Assembly (NCBI GenBank): GCA_028292505.1
Contig: JAQGMF010000001.1
Coordinates: 62,001 to 126,000 of the forward strand
Source: Rhodocyclales bacterium
GTDB taxonomy: Bacteria > Pseudomonadota > Gammaproteobacteria > Burkholderiales > Rhodocyclaceae
DNA: 64,000 bases
Reading direction: 5' to 3'
A model generated the notes under the pieces. That model saw only the letters and a list, made by a program, of their open reading frames with translations. It had not been told where the DNA came from and did no database searches. Positions 54,404-63,374 of the stretch are shown piece after piece; within the stretch, counting starts at the first letter, position 1; each line of letters starts with the position of its first letter. Made by a program: the position numbers and the translations under genes.

Positions 54404-55711
54404 TCAAAGCTGATGCGCCGCCTTCACCGCCAGGTAACGATTGATCGCTTCCACTGCCAGTTTCTGTGGCGGTACATCGAGGCATAACACCCCCTCCGCG
54501 CGCAAGCGCTTGAAGGCCGCGTCGCGGCTGCGTCGGTAGCCCGTGGCGGCGCCGAGGCGGGCTGCGTCGCGCAGCTCGCCCACTTGTTGCGATTGTGCTT
54601 CGTCCAGCGCCGCCTCGCGCAGGCTGGCGACGAGGACAAGATGACGTTGTCTTAACAGGCGCGTCGCCGCCAGCAAGCTTTCATCGTCTTCGTCGCGCAG
54701 ATTGGTCAGCAGTACGACCAGCGCGCGTTTGCGCTCGTGCGTGAGCAGGCGTTGCGCCGCGCGTTCGAAGTCGCTGGTCTGCGTGCCGGGCTCCAGATCG
54801 TAAAGCGCGCCGAGCAGATTACTCACGGTGCTGGCCGAACGTTGTGCGGGGACGAAGCGCTCCGGGCCGCCGAGCGTCATCAAGCCGACGCGATCGCCGT
54901 GGCGCAGGGCGACGTAGGCGAGCATCAACGTGGCATCGAGCGCGTGATCGAAGTGCGACAGTTCACCATCGCGCGCGCCCATGCGCCTGCCGCAGTCGAC
55001 GAGAAGAAGGATGCGCTGGTCGCGCTCGTCCTGGTATTCGCGCGAAATCATCTTGCCCATGCGCGTGGTGGCTTTCCAGTCGATTTGGCGCAGCGAATCG
55101 CCTTCGCGGTATTCGCGCAGTTGGGCGAAGTCCATGCCCTGACCGCGGCGGCGGCGTTGCTGCAGCCCGAAGCTGGCATTGCGATAGTCGACCGCGCGCA
55201 GGGCGTGGCGCGCCAGCGGTGCAAAATTGGGATAGACCTTGACGGCCTGCGCTGCGCCGAGTTGCATCGAGCGTTGCCAGGCACGCATGGGCGAGCCGAC
55301 GCGCAGACCGAGGCAGTCGAAGCTATGATCGCCGCGCGCCAGCGGACGGATGCGGTAGCGTATGACAAAGGTATTCCTGCCGTGCGTCTCCAGACGGGCC
55401 GGCAGACCTTGCTGCTCGAAATCCTGCGGGTGATGATCGAAGGCTTCAGCGCCGGGCGCGACCCGCCCATGCCAGTGCAGACGGATTTCCACGGGCGACC
55501 ATTCGCCAAGCGGCAGGCTGCTATTGACGACGCGCTGCATCGACGGCGCCGGTTGCCAGCGCGCCAATAGAAAATCCACGAAGCCCCACAGCAGGATCGT
55601 GGCGCCCGTCAATTGCCACGCGGCCTGCAGTGGCGCAACGAAGGCCGTGCAGATACCCAGCACCAGCCAGGCGCCGATGGCAAACAGCAAGGGCTTTGCC
55701 GGAACAATCAT
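54404..55711 (-). CDS. DUF58 domain protein
   Basis: 435 aa. Two N-terminal helices (KPLLFAIGAWLVLGICTAFVAP, LTGATILLWGFVDFLL) precede a beta-rich segment and the DUF58 core FAQLREYREGDSLRQIDWKATTRMG near residues 210-234. The end is a von-Willebrand-like fold (ILLLVDCGRRMG). It is last in the overlapping MoxR operon and its start overlaps the MoxR stop. These proteins are thought to be targets or partners of MoxR ATPases. Confidence 0.88.
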   Translation of the reverse strand: MIVPAKPLLFAIGAWLVLGICTAFVAPLQAAWQLTGATILLWGFVDFLLARWQPAPSMQRVVNSSLPLGEWSPVEIRLHWHGRVAPGAEAFDHHPQDFEQQGLPARLETHGRNTFVIRYRIRPLARGDHSFDCLGLRVGSPMRAWQRSMQLGAAQAVKVYPNFAPLARHALRAVDYRNASFGLQQRRRRGQGMDFAQLREYREGDSLRQIDWKATTRMGKMISREYQDERDQRILLLVDCGRRMGARDGELSHFDHALDATLMLAYVALRHGDRVGLMTLGGPERFVPAQRSASTVSNLLGALYDLEPGTQTSDFERAAQRLLTHERKRALVVLLTNLRDEDDESLLAATRLLRQRHLVLVASLREAALDEAQSQQVGELRDAARLGAATGYRRSRDAAFKRLRAEGVLCLDVPPQKLAVEAINRYLAVKAAHQL

Positions 55712-56700
55712 GCGCGCGGCGCGTCGGTGCGCGCCAGCAGCGTAGTGAGTACGCTGTCGACGCTCAGGCCTTCGATCTCCGCTTCGGGAATCAGGTTGAT
55801 GCGATGGCGCAGCGCGGGCAGGGCAATGCGTTTGACATCGTCGGGCGTGACAAAATCTCGGCCTGCCAGCAATGCCATGGCCCGCCCCGCGCGCACCAGC
55901 GCGATGCCGCCGCGTGGGCCCGCGCCGATGCCGATGCCCGGCCACTCGCGCGTCGCCCGCACAATGCGGACGGCATAATCCAGCACCGCCGCGTCGACGC
56001 GCAACGAGGCGGTGAGCTGCTGCATGGCGACCAGTTGCTCGGGTGTGGCGATGGTATTGATGGCACCGACATCGAGGCGGTCGCCGGTGCGGCCGTCGCA
56101 CGAGGCCTGCACCAGTGCGCGCTCGTCTTCGAGGATCGGATAGTCGATGAGAATCTTGAGCAGGAAGCGGTCGAGCTGCGCTTCGGGCAGCGCGTAGGTG
56201 CCTTCCTGTTCGATGGGATTCTGCGTGGCCAGCACCAGGAAGGGCGGCGGCAAGGCCAGCGGTTTGCCTTCGATGGTGACCTGTCCTTCCTGCATCACTT
56301 CGAGCAGCGCGGCTTGCGTCTTGGCTGGAGCGCGATTGATTTCATCGGCGAGGATCAGGTTGGCGAACACCGGCCCGCGACGCATCACGAACTGGCTGCT
56401 GCGCGCGTCGTAGAGCGTGTGGCCGGTGATGTCGGCGGGCATCAGATCGGGCGTGAACTGGATGCGTGCGAACTGACCGCCGAAGGTGCGCGCCAGCGCC
56501 TTGACCAGCAAGGTCTTGCCGAGACCGGGCACCCCTTCGAGCAGGACGTGGCCGCCTGCCAGCAGTGCGCACAGCGTGTGTTCCACCGTCGCATGCTGGC
56601 CGACGAAGACCCGGCCGATGGCGGCACGCAGTTGTTGCGCCAGTTCGCTGGCTTGCTGCGGCGTTGCGGGCAAGGGGGCTGTGCTCGTCTCGTTTGTCAT
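55708..56700 (-). CDS. MoxR family AAA+ ATPase
   Basis: 330 aa. Walker A LEGVPGLGKTLLVKAL near residue 57, Walker B in NLILADEINRAPAK near 110, sensor I in FLVLATQNPIEQEG, and arginine finger candidates in EAQLDRFLLKI. MoxR proteins act as chaperone-like ATPases together with von-Willebrand-type partners. It overlaps both neighbours by four bases. Confidence 0.92.
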   Translation of the reverse strand: MTNETSTAPLPATPQQASELAQQLRAAIGRVFVGQHATVEHTLCALLAGGHVLLEGVPGLGKTLLVKALARTFGGQFARIQFTPDLMPADITGHTLYDARSSQFVMRRGPVFANLILADEINRAPAKTQAALLEVMQEGQVTIEGKPLALPPPFLVLATQNPIEQEGTYALPEAQLDRFLLKILIDYPILEDERALVQASCDGRTGDRLDVGAINTIATPEQLVAMQQLTASLRVDAAVLDYAVRIVRATREWPGIGIGAGPRGGIALVRAGRAMALLAGRDFVTPDDVKRIALPALRHRINLIPEAEIEGLSVDSVLTTLLARTDAPRA

Positions 56701-57980
56701 GTTCTGCTTCCTTCTGGAGAAAATGCGGTTTGCATGCTGCTACAGTGTTTGCGCAAGACGGCCAGGGTACGGCTGCGGCGCTGGAATTCATGGGCATCGG
56801 CCGGGTCAGGCGTGAGTGCCAGACTGACATCGCGCAAATCGAGTTGGGCAATGTGCGCGCCCAGCGCCGGGAGCGACGTTATCTCTGGATGGCGGCTGCG
56901 CAGATGTTCCAGGCGTATGACAACGTCCTCACGCAACGGCGCGATCAGGGCCTCGTATTGTTTCTCGCGTAGCAGGAAATCGCCGACCGCGCCCAGGTGT
57001 TCGAGTAGTCCCGGCCGCTTCGGCGCAATGCCCGGCAATTGTGGGCCGAAGCGCGGCATGGCACGCCACAGCAGGGCGGCGAGTAGCGTGGCCAACGCGA
57101 TCAGGGCTTCGCCGGCATGCTGCACGAGCCAGGTGCCCAGTCCTGGATATTCCGCCGTCAGCGCAATGTACACGGGGCGCTTGTCGGCGGGCAGCGTCAT
57201 GAGGCGCATGAAGAGATTGGCGTGGTCGTTGTCTTCGATATTGACGTTGCGGAAAGGCGTGAAGCTGCCGGCCGTGACATGACCTTGCCCTAATTTCCAG
57301 CGGGCATAAACGATGTGGCTTTCCAGTTCGCTGCGAGCGACGCTATTCAGCTTGTCGCTATGGAAGGCGCGCGGCGGCAAGGGTCGATCCGTTTGCCTTC
57401 CCGTGCCATCGTCTTCATCTTCGTCGACGGCGGCTTGTCGCGAGCGCTGGAAATAGCCGGACAATACGGCGGCCCACTCCATGGTGGAGTCGACATTGAA
57501 CAGCACCGTATCGCGCAAGTCGACGTTGGTGGGTTCGTCTTCGACGAAGAGGGTTTGCCGGACTGCCGAACTCTCGTTCCAGCCCAGGGGATGCACGCCG
57601 AGTGCTTGCAGCAGCAGGTCCGGATCGCTGCGACGGCTCAGCGGCAATACCAGGTGACCGCCGCTGCGCACCCAGCGCGCCAGCTTGGCGGCTTGCTTGC
57701 GATTGTTGAAGAGCGCCGGGCTGTTGAGCAGCAGAGTGCTGCGCGGAGACAGGCCGTCGAGCGCGATAGCATCGTCGAGGCGCTTCGCCGGGTAACCGGA
57801 TTGCGTCAGCAGCAACATGCCAGCGTAATACTGATTGTGACGAGCCTCGCCGCTGAAGCCGCTGCGCGTGGTCTCATCGCGCCACTCCAGGTGCAGCGCG
57901 ATATAGGCGCCGCACGCCACCAGGATGGCGACAATCCCAATACGCCCCCACAGCGGACGCCAGCGTGTCGGCTTAGCCAT
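56697..57980 (-). CDS. DUF4350 domain protein
   Basis: 427 aa. One N-terminal helix (IGIVAILVACGAYIALHLEW), a domain with SGYPAKRLDDAIALDGLSPRSTLLLNSPALFNNRKQAAKLARWVRSGGHLVLP near residues 60-115 (DUF4350, gatase-like fold), and a second helix around residue 295 followed by a helical cytoplasmic end. GGAGAAGAG lies upstream of 57980. The function is unknown. Confidence 0.8.
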   Translation of the reverse strand: MAKPTRWRPLWGRIGIVAILVACGAYIALHLEWRDETTRSGFSGEARHNQYYAGMLLLTQSGYPAKRLDDAIALDGLSPRSTLLLNSPALFNNRKQAAKLARWVRSGGHLVLPLSRRSDPDLLLQALGVHPLGWNESSAVRQTLFVEDEPTNVDLRDTVLFNVDSTMEWAAVLSGYFQRSRQAAVDEDEDDGTGRQTDRPLPPRAFHSDKLNSVARSELESHIVYARWKLGQGHVTAGSFTPFRNVNIEDNDHANLFMRLMTLPADKRPVYIALTAEYPGLGTWLVQHAGEALIALATLLAALLWRAMPRFGPQLPGIAPKRPGLLEHLGAVGDFLLREKQYEALIAPLREDVVIRLEHLRSRHPEITSLPALGAHIAQLDLRDVSLALTPDPADAHEFQRRSRTLAVLRKHCSSMQTAFSPEGSRT

Positions 57981-59598
57981 GGCTCTTCTCCGTTTGCGCG
58001 GCAAAGTGGCGCGGCCATTCGTTGCAAAGCGTTTCTACGTCGCTTGCGGCAATAATGCGATGAGCATAGGCAAGTTCCTGCCACTTGCCGAGCAGGCGGG
58101 CAAGATAGACGAAGCGCGCATTGGCATGTTGGCGCACGCGGTCGAGGCAATCGCCTTCGGTGTCGCCGCGCGTGAAAGGCACGTGATCGCGGTGCGCAAG
58201 CACCGACAGTGCGCCACGAAACAAGAGACTCATGGCCTCACGCGTGCGGCCTTCACGCAATAATTGTCGCGCTGCCGCCGGCACATCGGGCGGCAGTGAC
58301 TGCGGGCGGATGTCGAAGCCGGCAAGCTCGGCAGGCGGCGGAGTGCGGCGGGCAACACGTGACCAGCCGCGCGCGTAACGCATGATGACGTAGAGCACGG
58401 CCAGCGCCAGACAGGCAATGAGCAGCCAGCCGCCGACGCGCCCTAATGCCGCCAGCATCTTGCCCAAGCCTGCCAGCAGCTTACCGAGACCCAATAGCCA
58501 GTTGCCGAGCCAGTCGGGGAAATTCCAGGGCTTGTCGTCGTCTGTATCGGTGTTGCGCCAGCGCAGCACGGAATGCTTTTCGTCCTTGCCGAACTCGGGG
58601 CGCTGCATGATCTGCTTGAGCTTTGCCGAGGCATTGTCGATGGCGCCTGTACGTGCCATATCTTCCGGCTCGGCATTGCGGCGCGGGGCCTCCTCGTCGA
58701 CTGGCGCGGAGGCATCGGGCGCTTCCTCGGTATAAGGCTGAGCGCCTTCTGCGGCGCTCGTGCGTGTCGGCACACACACCGACATGGCGATACATAATGC
58801 CAATAGCATCGAAAATAGCGCTGCGCCAGCATTGGCTGCAGCGTGCCGCTGCGCGATGCGGCGTAGCTGCAGTTCAACGTCCCAGGCTTCCAGATCGTTG
58901 CGCCGCTTGAGGTAAAGCATGAAACCGCCAGCGACGTACATCGGTTCGAGCGCCAGGTGGCAGGCGACGTACAGCACCATGGCAAGCTGACCGATGAAGC
59001 GCACTTTATCGTCCTGGCGGAACAGCGTATCCCAATTGACTTGCTCCATGATTTCGCGCGGTACCAGCAACACACACAGGCCGAACAAGCTCAGCGTGAG
59101 GATCACTTCCAGCATCAGCCAGGCAATGCATTGCCATGTGGCCGCGCCCCCCACGCGCCGCGCGATGAGTGTGCGCCGCTGGCGCGCAGCCGGGCCATGC
59201 AAACCTTCCAGCATCTCGACGGGCGTACGCAGGCTACGCTGCGTGCCGATGCGGCGTAGCGTCAGCGCACCGAGCAGACTCCGTGGCGACAATAATCGCG
59301 GTAAGGCACGCAGCGTCGCGCGCACACTCGGCGCTTCATCGAACACGGCGTGGCTGACCACGTGCAGGACGACGCGATCGAAAGCCGGACGCAGCCACCA
59401 CATCAGCAGCATGGCCCAACCAGGATGCTGCATGCCGATACCGAACACACCGATGATGAGCAACGCGCAGGGCAGTGTGACGGCTAGCCAGGATGCATAA
59501 ACGGCGCGGGCGTGCTGAATAGTCAGGCGCACACCGAGATCGAGCGCTTCCCAGGCGTTGCGTGGACGTAGTTCGATGGACAGGCGTTCAAGTTCCAT
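57973..59598 (-). CDS. membrane protein with C-terminal DUF4129-like domain
   Basis: 541 aa. Several helices occupy the N-terminal half (LTIQHARAVYASWLAVTLPCALLIIGVFG, IAWLMLEVILTLSLFGLCVLLVP). A long charged region follows near residues 275-350, then a helix (VGGWLLIACLALAVLYVIMRYA) and a C-terminal cytoplasmic DUF4129-like domain (AARQLLREGRTREAMSLLFRGALSVLAHRD). It overlaps both neighbours (11 and 8 bases). Confidence 0.8.
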   Translation of the reverse strand: MELERLSIELRPRNAWEALDLGVRLTIQHARAVYASWLAVTLPCALLIIGVFGIGMQHPGWAMLLMWWLRPAFDRVVLHVVSHAVFDEAPSVRATLRALPRLLSPRSLLGALTLRRIGTQRSLRTPVEMLEGLHGPAARQRRTLIARRVGGAATWQCIAWLMLEVILTLSLFGLCVLLVPREIMEQVNWDTLFRQDDKVRFIGQLAMVLYVACHLALEPMYVAGGFMLYLKRRNDLEAWDVELQLRRIAQRHAAANAGAALFSMLLALCIAMSVCVPTRTSAAEGAQPYTEEAPDASAPVDEEAPRRNAEPEDMARTGAIDNASAKLKQIMQRPEFGKDEKHSVLRWRNTDTDDDKPWNFPDWLGNWLLGLGKLLAGLGKMLAALGRVGGWLLIACLALAVLYVIMRYARGWSRVARRTPPPAELAGFDIRPQSLPPDVPAAARQLLREGRTREAMSLLFRGALSVLAHRDHVPFTRGDTEGDCLDRVRQHANARFVYLARLLGKWQELAYAHRIIAASDVETLCNEWPRHFAAQTEKSHG

Positions 59599-60595
59599 CG
59601 CGGCGCCCGGCGAGGGTGAAGTAGGCGAGGCTCAAGGCGCACAGCACGCCGCCGACGGTCAGCTTGATCGGCAAGCCCAGCTTGAGCGGCGACCAGAAGG
59701 CTTCGGTGAGCGCGGCGGCGAACAGCATGACGGCCAGACCGCACACCATGCCAATGATGCTGCGCCCTGCCTGACGCAGTGCGACGCCGCGCGACATGCG
59801 ATGCGGCGCGAGAATCGCCGCGCCCAGCTTGAGGCCTGCCGCGCCTGAAAGCACGATGGCGCCCAATTCGAAAGTGCTATGTCCGACAACGAAAGAATAA
59901 AAATTTTCCGCCAAACCGGCCTCGCCCAGGCGTGCCGCCACCACGCCGATCGAGAGACCGTTGTAGATGAGGTAGAACACGGTCAGCACACCCGCTGTGA
60001 GGCCGCCCGCGAAGCAGCGGAAAGCGATGCTGACGTTGTTGTACACGTAGAAGCCGAACATGTGGAAGTCCGTCGACGCATCGCGTGCGACACGCCCGAG
60101 GGCGCGCGAATCGTTGCCGTACATGCTCTCGAATTTGGCAACCTGCTCGGGTGAGAGCATCAGATAGGCAAAGTCCGGCCACAGATGCACCGCCAGCATC
60201 GCCGCCAGCATCGGACCGAAGAACAGCAATGCCGATGCCAGTACCCATTTTGCATTGGCGCGCACATCCGTCGCGAAACCGCCTGCGGCGTATTGCAGCA
60301 CACGACGTGTAAAGCCACTTTGTGCGCCATAGAGTACATCGTGTCCGAGTTGTGCCAGACGATGCAGATGCTCGACGAGTGCCTGCGTATAGTCACGATC
60401 GCGTGCCAGTGCCAGTTGCAGGCAGATGATACGGTAACGCTCCGGCAACTCCCTGCTGGGGAACGGCGCCTTGGCAAAGCCCTTCTTGCCGTCTTTGCCG
60501 GGGCGCTTCGCGTGGCGCTTGTGCCGCCACTTGAGCCACTCCTCGAAATCCTGCCAGCTTGCCTCGTTATGCTGTTCGAATTGTTCCTGTTTCAT
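59588..60595 (-). CDS. SpoIIM-like membrane protein (stage II sporulation protein M family)
   Basis: 335 aa. A basic N terminus (WLKWRHKRHAKRPGKDGKKG) and helical domain precede about five membrane helices, with FYVYNNVSIAFRCFAGGLTAGVLTVFYLIYNG and VGHSTFELGAIVLSGAAGLKLG typical of the SpoIIM family. Betaproteobacteria do not sporulate, so a role in membrane or cell-envelope remodelling is more likely. Its ATG overlaps the RDD gene stop. Confidence 0.88.
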   Translation of the reverse strand: MKQEQFEQHNEASWQDFEEWLKWRHKRHAKRPGKDGKKGFAKAPFPSRELPERYRIICLQLALARDRDYTQALVEHLHRLAQLGHDVLYGAQSGFTRRVLQYAAGGFATDVRANAKWVLASALLFFGPMLAAMLAVHLWPDFAYLMLSPEQVAKFESMYGNDSRALGRVARDASTDFHMFGFYVYNNVSIAFRCFAGGLTAGVLTVFYLIYNGLSIGVVAARLGEAGLAENFYSFVVGHSTFELGAIVLSGAAGLKLGAAILAPHRMSRGVALRQAGRSIIGMVCGLAVMLFAAALTEAFWSPLKLGLPIKLTVGGVLCALSLAYFTLAGRRDGT

Positions 60596-61278
60596 GTGCG
60601 CCGCCCAACGAGGTAGTTGGCGAGTCCGATCAGGCGTGCGGCACCATGCTGGCCGCGCCCCTGATCCGCCAAAAAGGGTACCAGATCGGCCAGCTCTTCC
60701 TGGCGCGCCGGCGTCAGGCTGTTGGCGCGTTCGGCGAAGGCAAGCAGGGCACGTTGTGTCATGCGATCGAGCGGTTCTTCAGGCGCCAGCGCCGGGGCGT
60801 TGGCAATTGCCGGCAGGCCACCGAGTGCATCGCGATAGACCACCACTGTTCCGGCGACAATATCGCCGAGGCGCCTGAACTCGCGATGCAGCAGCATACT
60901 GACTATGCCAAGACCATATCCGACGGGAAGAAAGTCGGCGGCGCGCAGCAGGTTGCGCGTCAGCGACGGTCCCCAGCCCACCGGCGTTCCGTCATCGTTC
61001 AATACCTTCAAACCCAGCGAGCGTTTGCCCGGCGTTGCACCGTCGCCGAGCACTTCGAAAAACACCGGGTAAAACCATTCGAGCAGAAAGTAGACCAACA
61101 GCAACAGCCCACCGCCGAAGCGGCCCAGGGCGGACAGGGGAACGCCCAGCGCCATCGTGATGCCCATACGCACGGCCATATCGATCATCCAGGCCAGCGA
61201 GCGCGGCATCAATCCCGCCGGATGCAATTGCAGCTCGATCAGCTCGGGCGTGGTGACGGGGCGCAGGGTGTCCAGCAT
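60592..61278 (-). CDS. RDD family membrane protein
   Basis: 228 aa. The RDD signature ought to be Arg-Asp-Asp, and here the region reads GLMPRSLAWMIDMAVRMG, so the family's Arg and Asp are kept at the usual spacing. Three or so helices follow, then GDGATPGKRSLGLKVLNDDGTPVG and LRRLGDIVAGTVVVYRD-like text, typical of the family. It heads the overlapping six-gene set. Confidence 0.85.
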   Translation of the reverse strand: MLDTLRPVTTPELIELQLHPAGLMPRSLAWMIDMAVRMGITMALGVPLSALGRFGGGLLLLVYFLLEWFYPVFFEVLGDGATPGKRSLGLKVLNDDGTPVGWGPSLTRNLLRAADFLPVGYGLGIVSMLLHREFRRLGDIVAGTVVVYRDALGGLPAIANAPALAPEEPLDRMTQRALLAFAERANSLTPARQEELADLVPFLADQGRGQHGAARLIGLANYLVGRRT

Positions 61279-61331
61279 GCACGAATACCGGGTGCCGCCA
61301 AGGGCAGCTGTGGAGTCAGAAAGGATGGAAC

Positions 61332-62126
61332 TTACTCTTCGATGTAGATATCGCGGTAAGAGACGTACATCGACGCCCACATTAAGGGTGCCAGTACCAG
61401 CCAGCCGAGCAGAATGGGGAGGCTTGCCAGGATGGCCCATACAAACATGCAGATGCCATATATCAGTCCGGGGAGTATGTTTTTGATGCCGCCTGCGAAG
61501 CTCATTTTCATCGCATCGAAAACCGATAAGTCTTGTAGCACTATCAGGGCCGGCGCATACCAAGCAGCGGCGTATACAAACGACATGGCAATGATGCAGC
61601 CAATCACGACTGCCACGATCGACCCAGCACCGAGTCCTGCCAGCGCAACTTTCATGCTGTGACCGCCAGCCAATGCACCGAACACACTCAGATACATGAT
61701 CAGCATGACCAGCGACATGACGGCAATCGTGAGGACGAAAGTCATTAAGCCGAGCAATGCGAGCGAACCGAACTTGCGCTGGAGGCCGGCGAACAGATCG
61801 CCAACTTTCAATTCGCCACTCGCATGCTGATTTTCACATGCGATCATGACGCCGCCGGCCAGTACCGGAAACAGCACGACGTTGAAGAAGTTGATGAATG
61901 GAATGAAGCCAACGACTAGATAAACGAGAGCGAAGACGATGAAAAGCCCGATCCACGGGCCGGCCTGCTGTTTGAACATTTCCCAGCCATCGCCGATCCA
62001 ACTCACACCATTGCCTGCGGGGACACGGCGCCCGCCGCGAATCAAGGTTCCCGGTGCGCCGGGCTCAAAAACGTCCTGAACGGATGCCGCTGGTGGCGCG
62101 TAAGGATTTCGACTGTCTTGTTGCAT
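61332..62126 (-). CDS. BPSS1780 family membrane protein
   Basis: 264 aa. N terminus NPYAPPAASVQDVF, then GNGVSWIGDGWEMFKQQAGPWIGLFIVFALVYLVVGF, and five to six helices in all, ending MWASMYVSYRDIYIEE. This matches the BPSS1780 family of Burkholderiales, with no known function. Start 62126 has GGGGG nine bases upstream; 62135 is possible. It is 53 bases upstream of the RDD gene and may share its operon. Confidence 0.8.
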   Translation of the reverse strand: MQQDSRNPYAPPAASVQDVFEPGAPGTLIRGGRRVPAGNGVSWIGDGWEMFKQQAGPWIGLFIVFALVYLVVGFIPFINFFNVVLFPVLAGGVMIACENQHASGELKVGDLFAGLQRKFGSLALLGLMTFVLTIAVMSLVMLIMYLSVFGALAGGHSMKVALAGLGAGSIVAVVIGCIIAMSFVYAAAWYAPALIVLQDLSVFDAMKMSFAGGIKNILPGLIYGICMFVWAILASLPILLGWLVLAPLMWASMYVSYRDIYIEE

Positions 62127-62247
62127 CACTGGCATCCCCCGTTTTTTTAGTGGCCGGCGTGTGCTTCCGGCTTGGAAGAGAATGCTATATGAAAATTGAC
62201 TGAAGCAGTCACAACGCCCGGTGCGCAAGGCGCCAAATGCAGAAAGA

Positions 62248-63249
62248 TCAAACCCAGTCGCGCGCCGTCAGGAACTCGGTGTACAGACGCTCTTCGGCGC
62301 TGCCCGGTTCGGGGTGCCAGTCGTAGCGCCAGTTCACTACGGGCGGCATCGACATGAGGATGGATTCGGTGCGTCCGCCCGATTGCAGGCCGAACAGCGT
62401 GCCGCGATCGAAGACAAGATTGAATTCGACATAACGGCCGCGTCGATAGGCCTGGAAGTTGCGCTCGCGTTCGCCGTAGGGCGTGTCGCGATGGCGCTCG
62501 ATGATGGGTAGGTAGGCGTCGAGAAAAGCATCGCCGACGCCAGCGGTGAGGCCGAAGCATTGCTCGAAGCTCAGTTCGTTGAAGTCGTCGAAAAACAGGC
62601 CGCCGATGCCGCGCGGTTCGTTACGATGCTTGAGGAAAAAGTAACGGTCGCACCAGGCTTTGAAGCGCGGATGCAGATCGGCGCCGAAGGGGCTCACTGC
62701 CATGCGGCATGCCTGATGAAAATGACGTGCGTCTTCTTCGAAGGCGTAATACGGCGTGAGATCCATGCCGCCACCGAACCACCAAGCCGGTGTTGCGGTA
62801 GCGGCGCGCGGCGCGGCTTGATGTGCTTTGGGCGCTTGGCCATCCAGTTTGCGACGCAAGGGCGAAGCGGCAAAGCGTGGCGTCGGGTTCTCGTCCGCAT
62901 CGCTTTCGCTACGCGTCGAGAAGAAACGCACATTCATATGAACCGTCGGGCAATACGGATTGCGTGGATGCAGTACGAGCGATACGCCCATCGCTTCGAA
63001 AGCCATCCCCGCCAGTTCGGGGCGCAGGGCACTGGCCGACGGCGGTAGTTTGTCGCCTATGACATGTGAGAAATTGACGCCACCGCGCTCGAAAAAATTG
63101 CCGCCCTCGATGACGCGCGTAATGCCGCCACCGCCCTCGGGGCGCTGCCAGCTGTCGGTGTGAAAGGCTTTGCCATCGAAGGCTTCGAGCGAAGCGACAA
63201 TGCGGCTTTGCAGCTCAAGCAGGTAGGAACGTACGGGGGTTGCAGACAT
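62248..63249 (-). CDS. hemF: oxygen-dependent coproporphyrinogen-III oxidase with extra insert
   Basis: 333 aa. Motifs [25 protein letters not shown] near residue 38, HMNVRFF near 102, [13 protein letters not shown] near 155, [10 protein letters not shown] near 214 and [31 protein letters not shown] near 267 make the assignment firm. It oxidises coproporphyrinogen III to protoporphyrinogen IX. Between HMNVRFF and WWFGGG there are about 40 residues rich in Ala, Pro and charged groups, against roughly 10 in E. coli HemF (299 aa), which accounts for the extra length. Confidence 0.94.
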   Translation of the reverse strand: MSATPVRSYLLELQSRIVASLEAFDGKAFHTDSWQRPEGGGGITRVIEGGNFFERGGVNFSHVIGDKLPPSASALRPELAGMAFEAMGVSLVLHPRNPYCPTVHMNVRFFSTRSESDADENPTPRFAASPLRRKLDGQAPKAHQAAPRAATATPAWWFGGGMDLTPYYAFEEDARHFHQACRMAVSPFGADLHPRFKAWCDRYFFLKHRNEPRGIGGLFFDDFNELSFEQCFGLTAGVGDAFLDAYLPIIERHRDTPYGERERNFQAYRRGRYVEFNLVFDRGTLFGLQSGGRTESILMSMPPVVNWRYDWHPEPGSAEERLYTEFLTARDWV

Positions 63250-63374
63250 TGTTCAGTGTAGTCAGTCGGCCGTGCGTATTGTGAATGGACGGCTAAGTTT
63301 GACGCTTCTTTACGCAATTTGCCGTGATGTATGCCCTATTGAGCACCTGTCCAGACAGGCATTGTCATGCGTTT

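Noticed and set aside
55630-57282. 550-codon open frame on the plus strand
   Set aside because: It lies opposite MoxR and DUF4350 genes with clear motifs, has Arg/Gln/Ala-biased composition and no recognisable domain; it is an antisense artefact of high GC.
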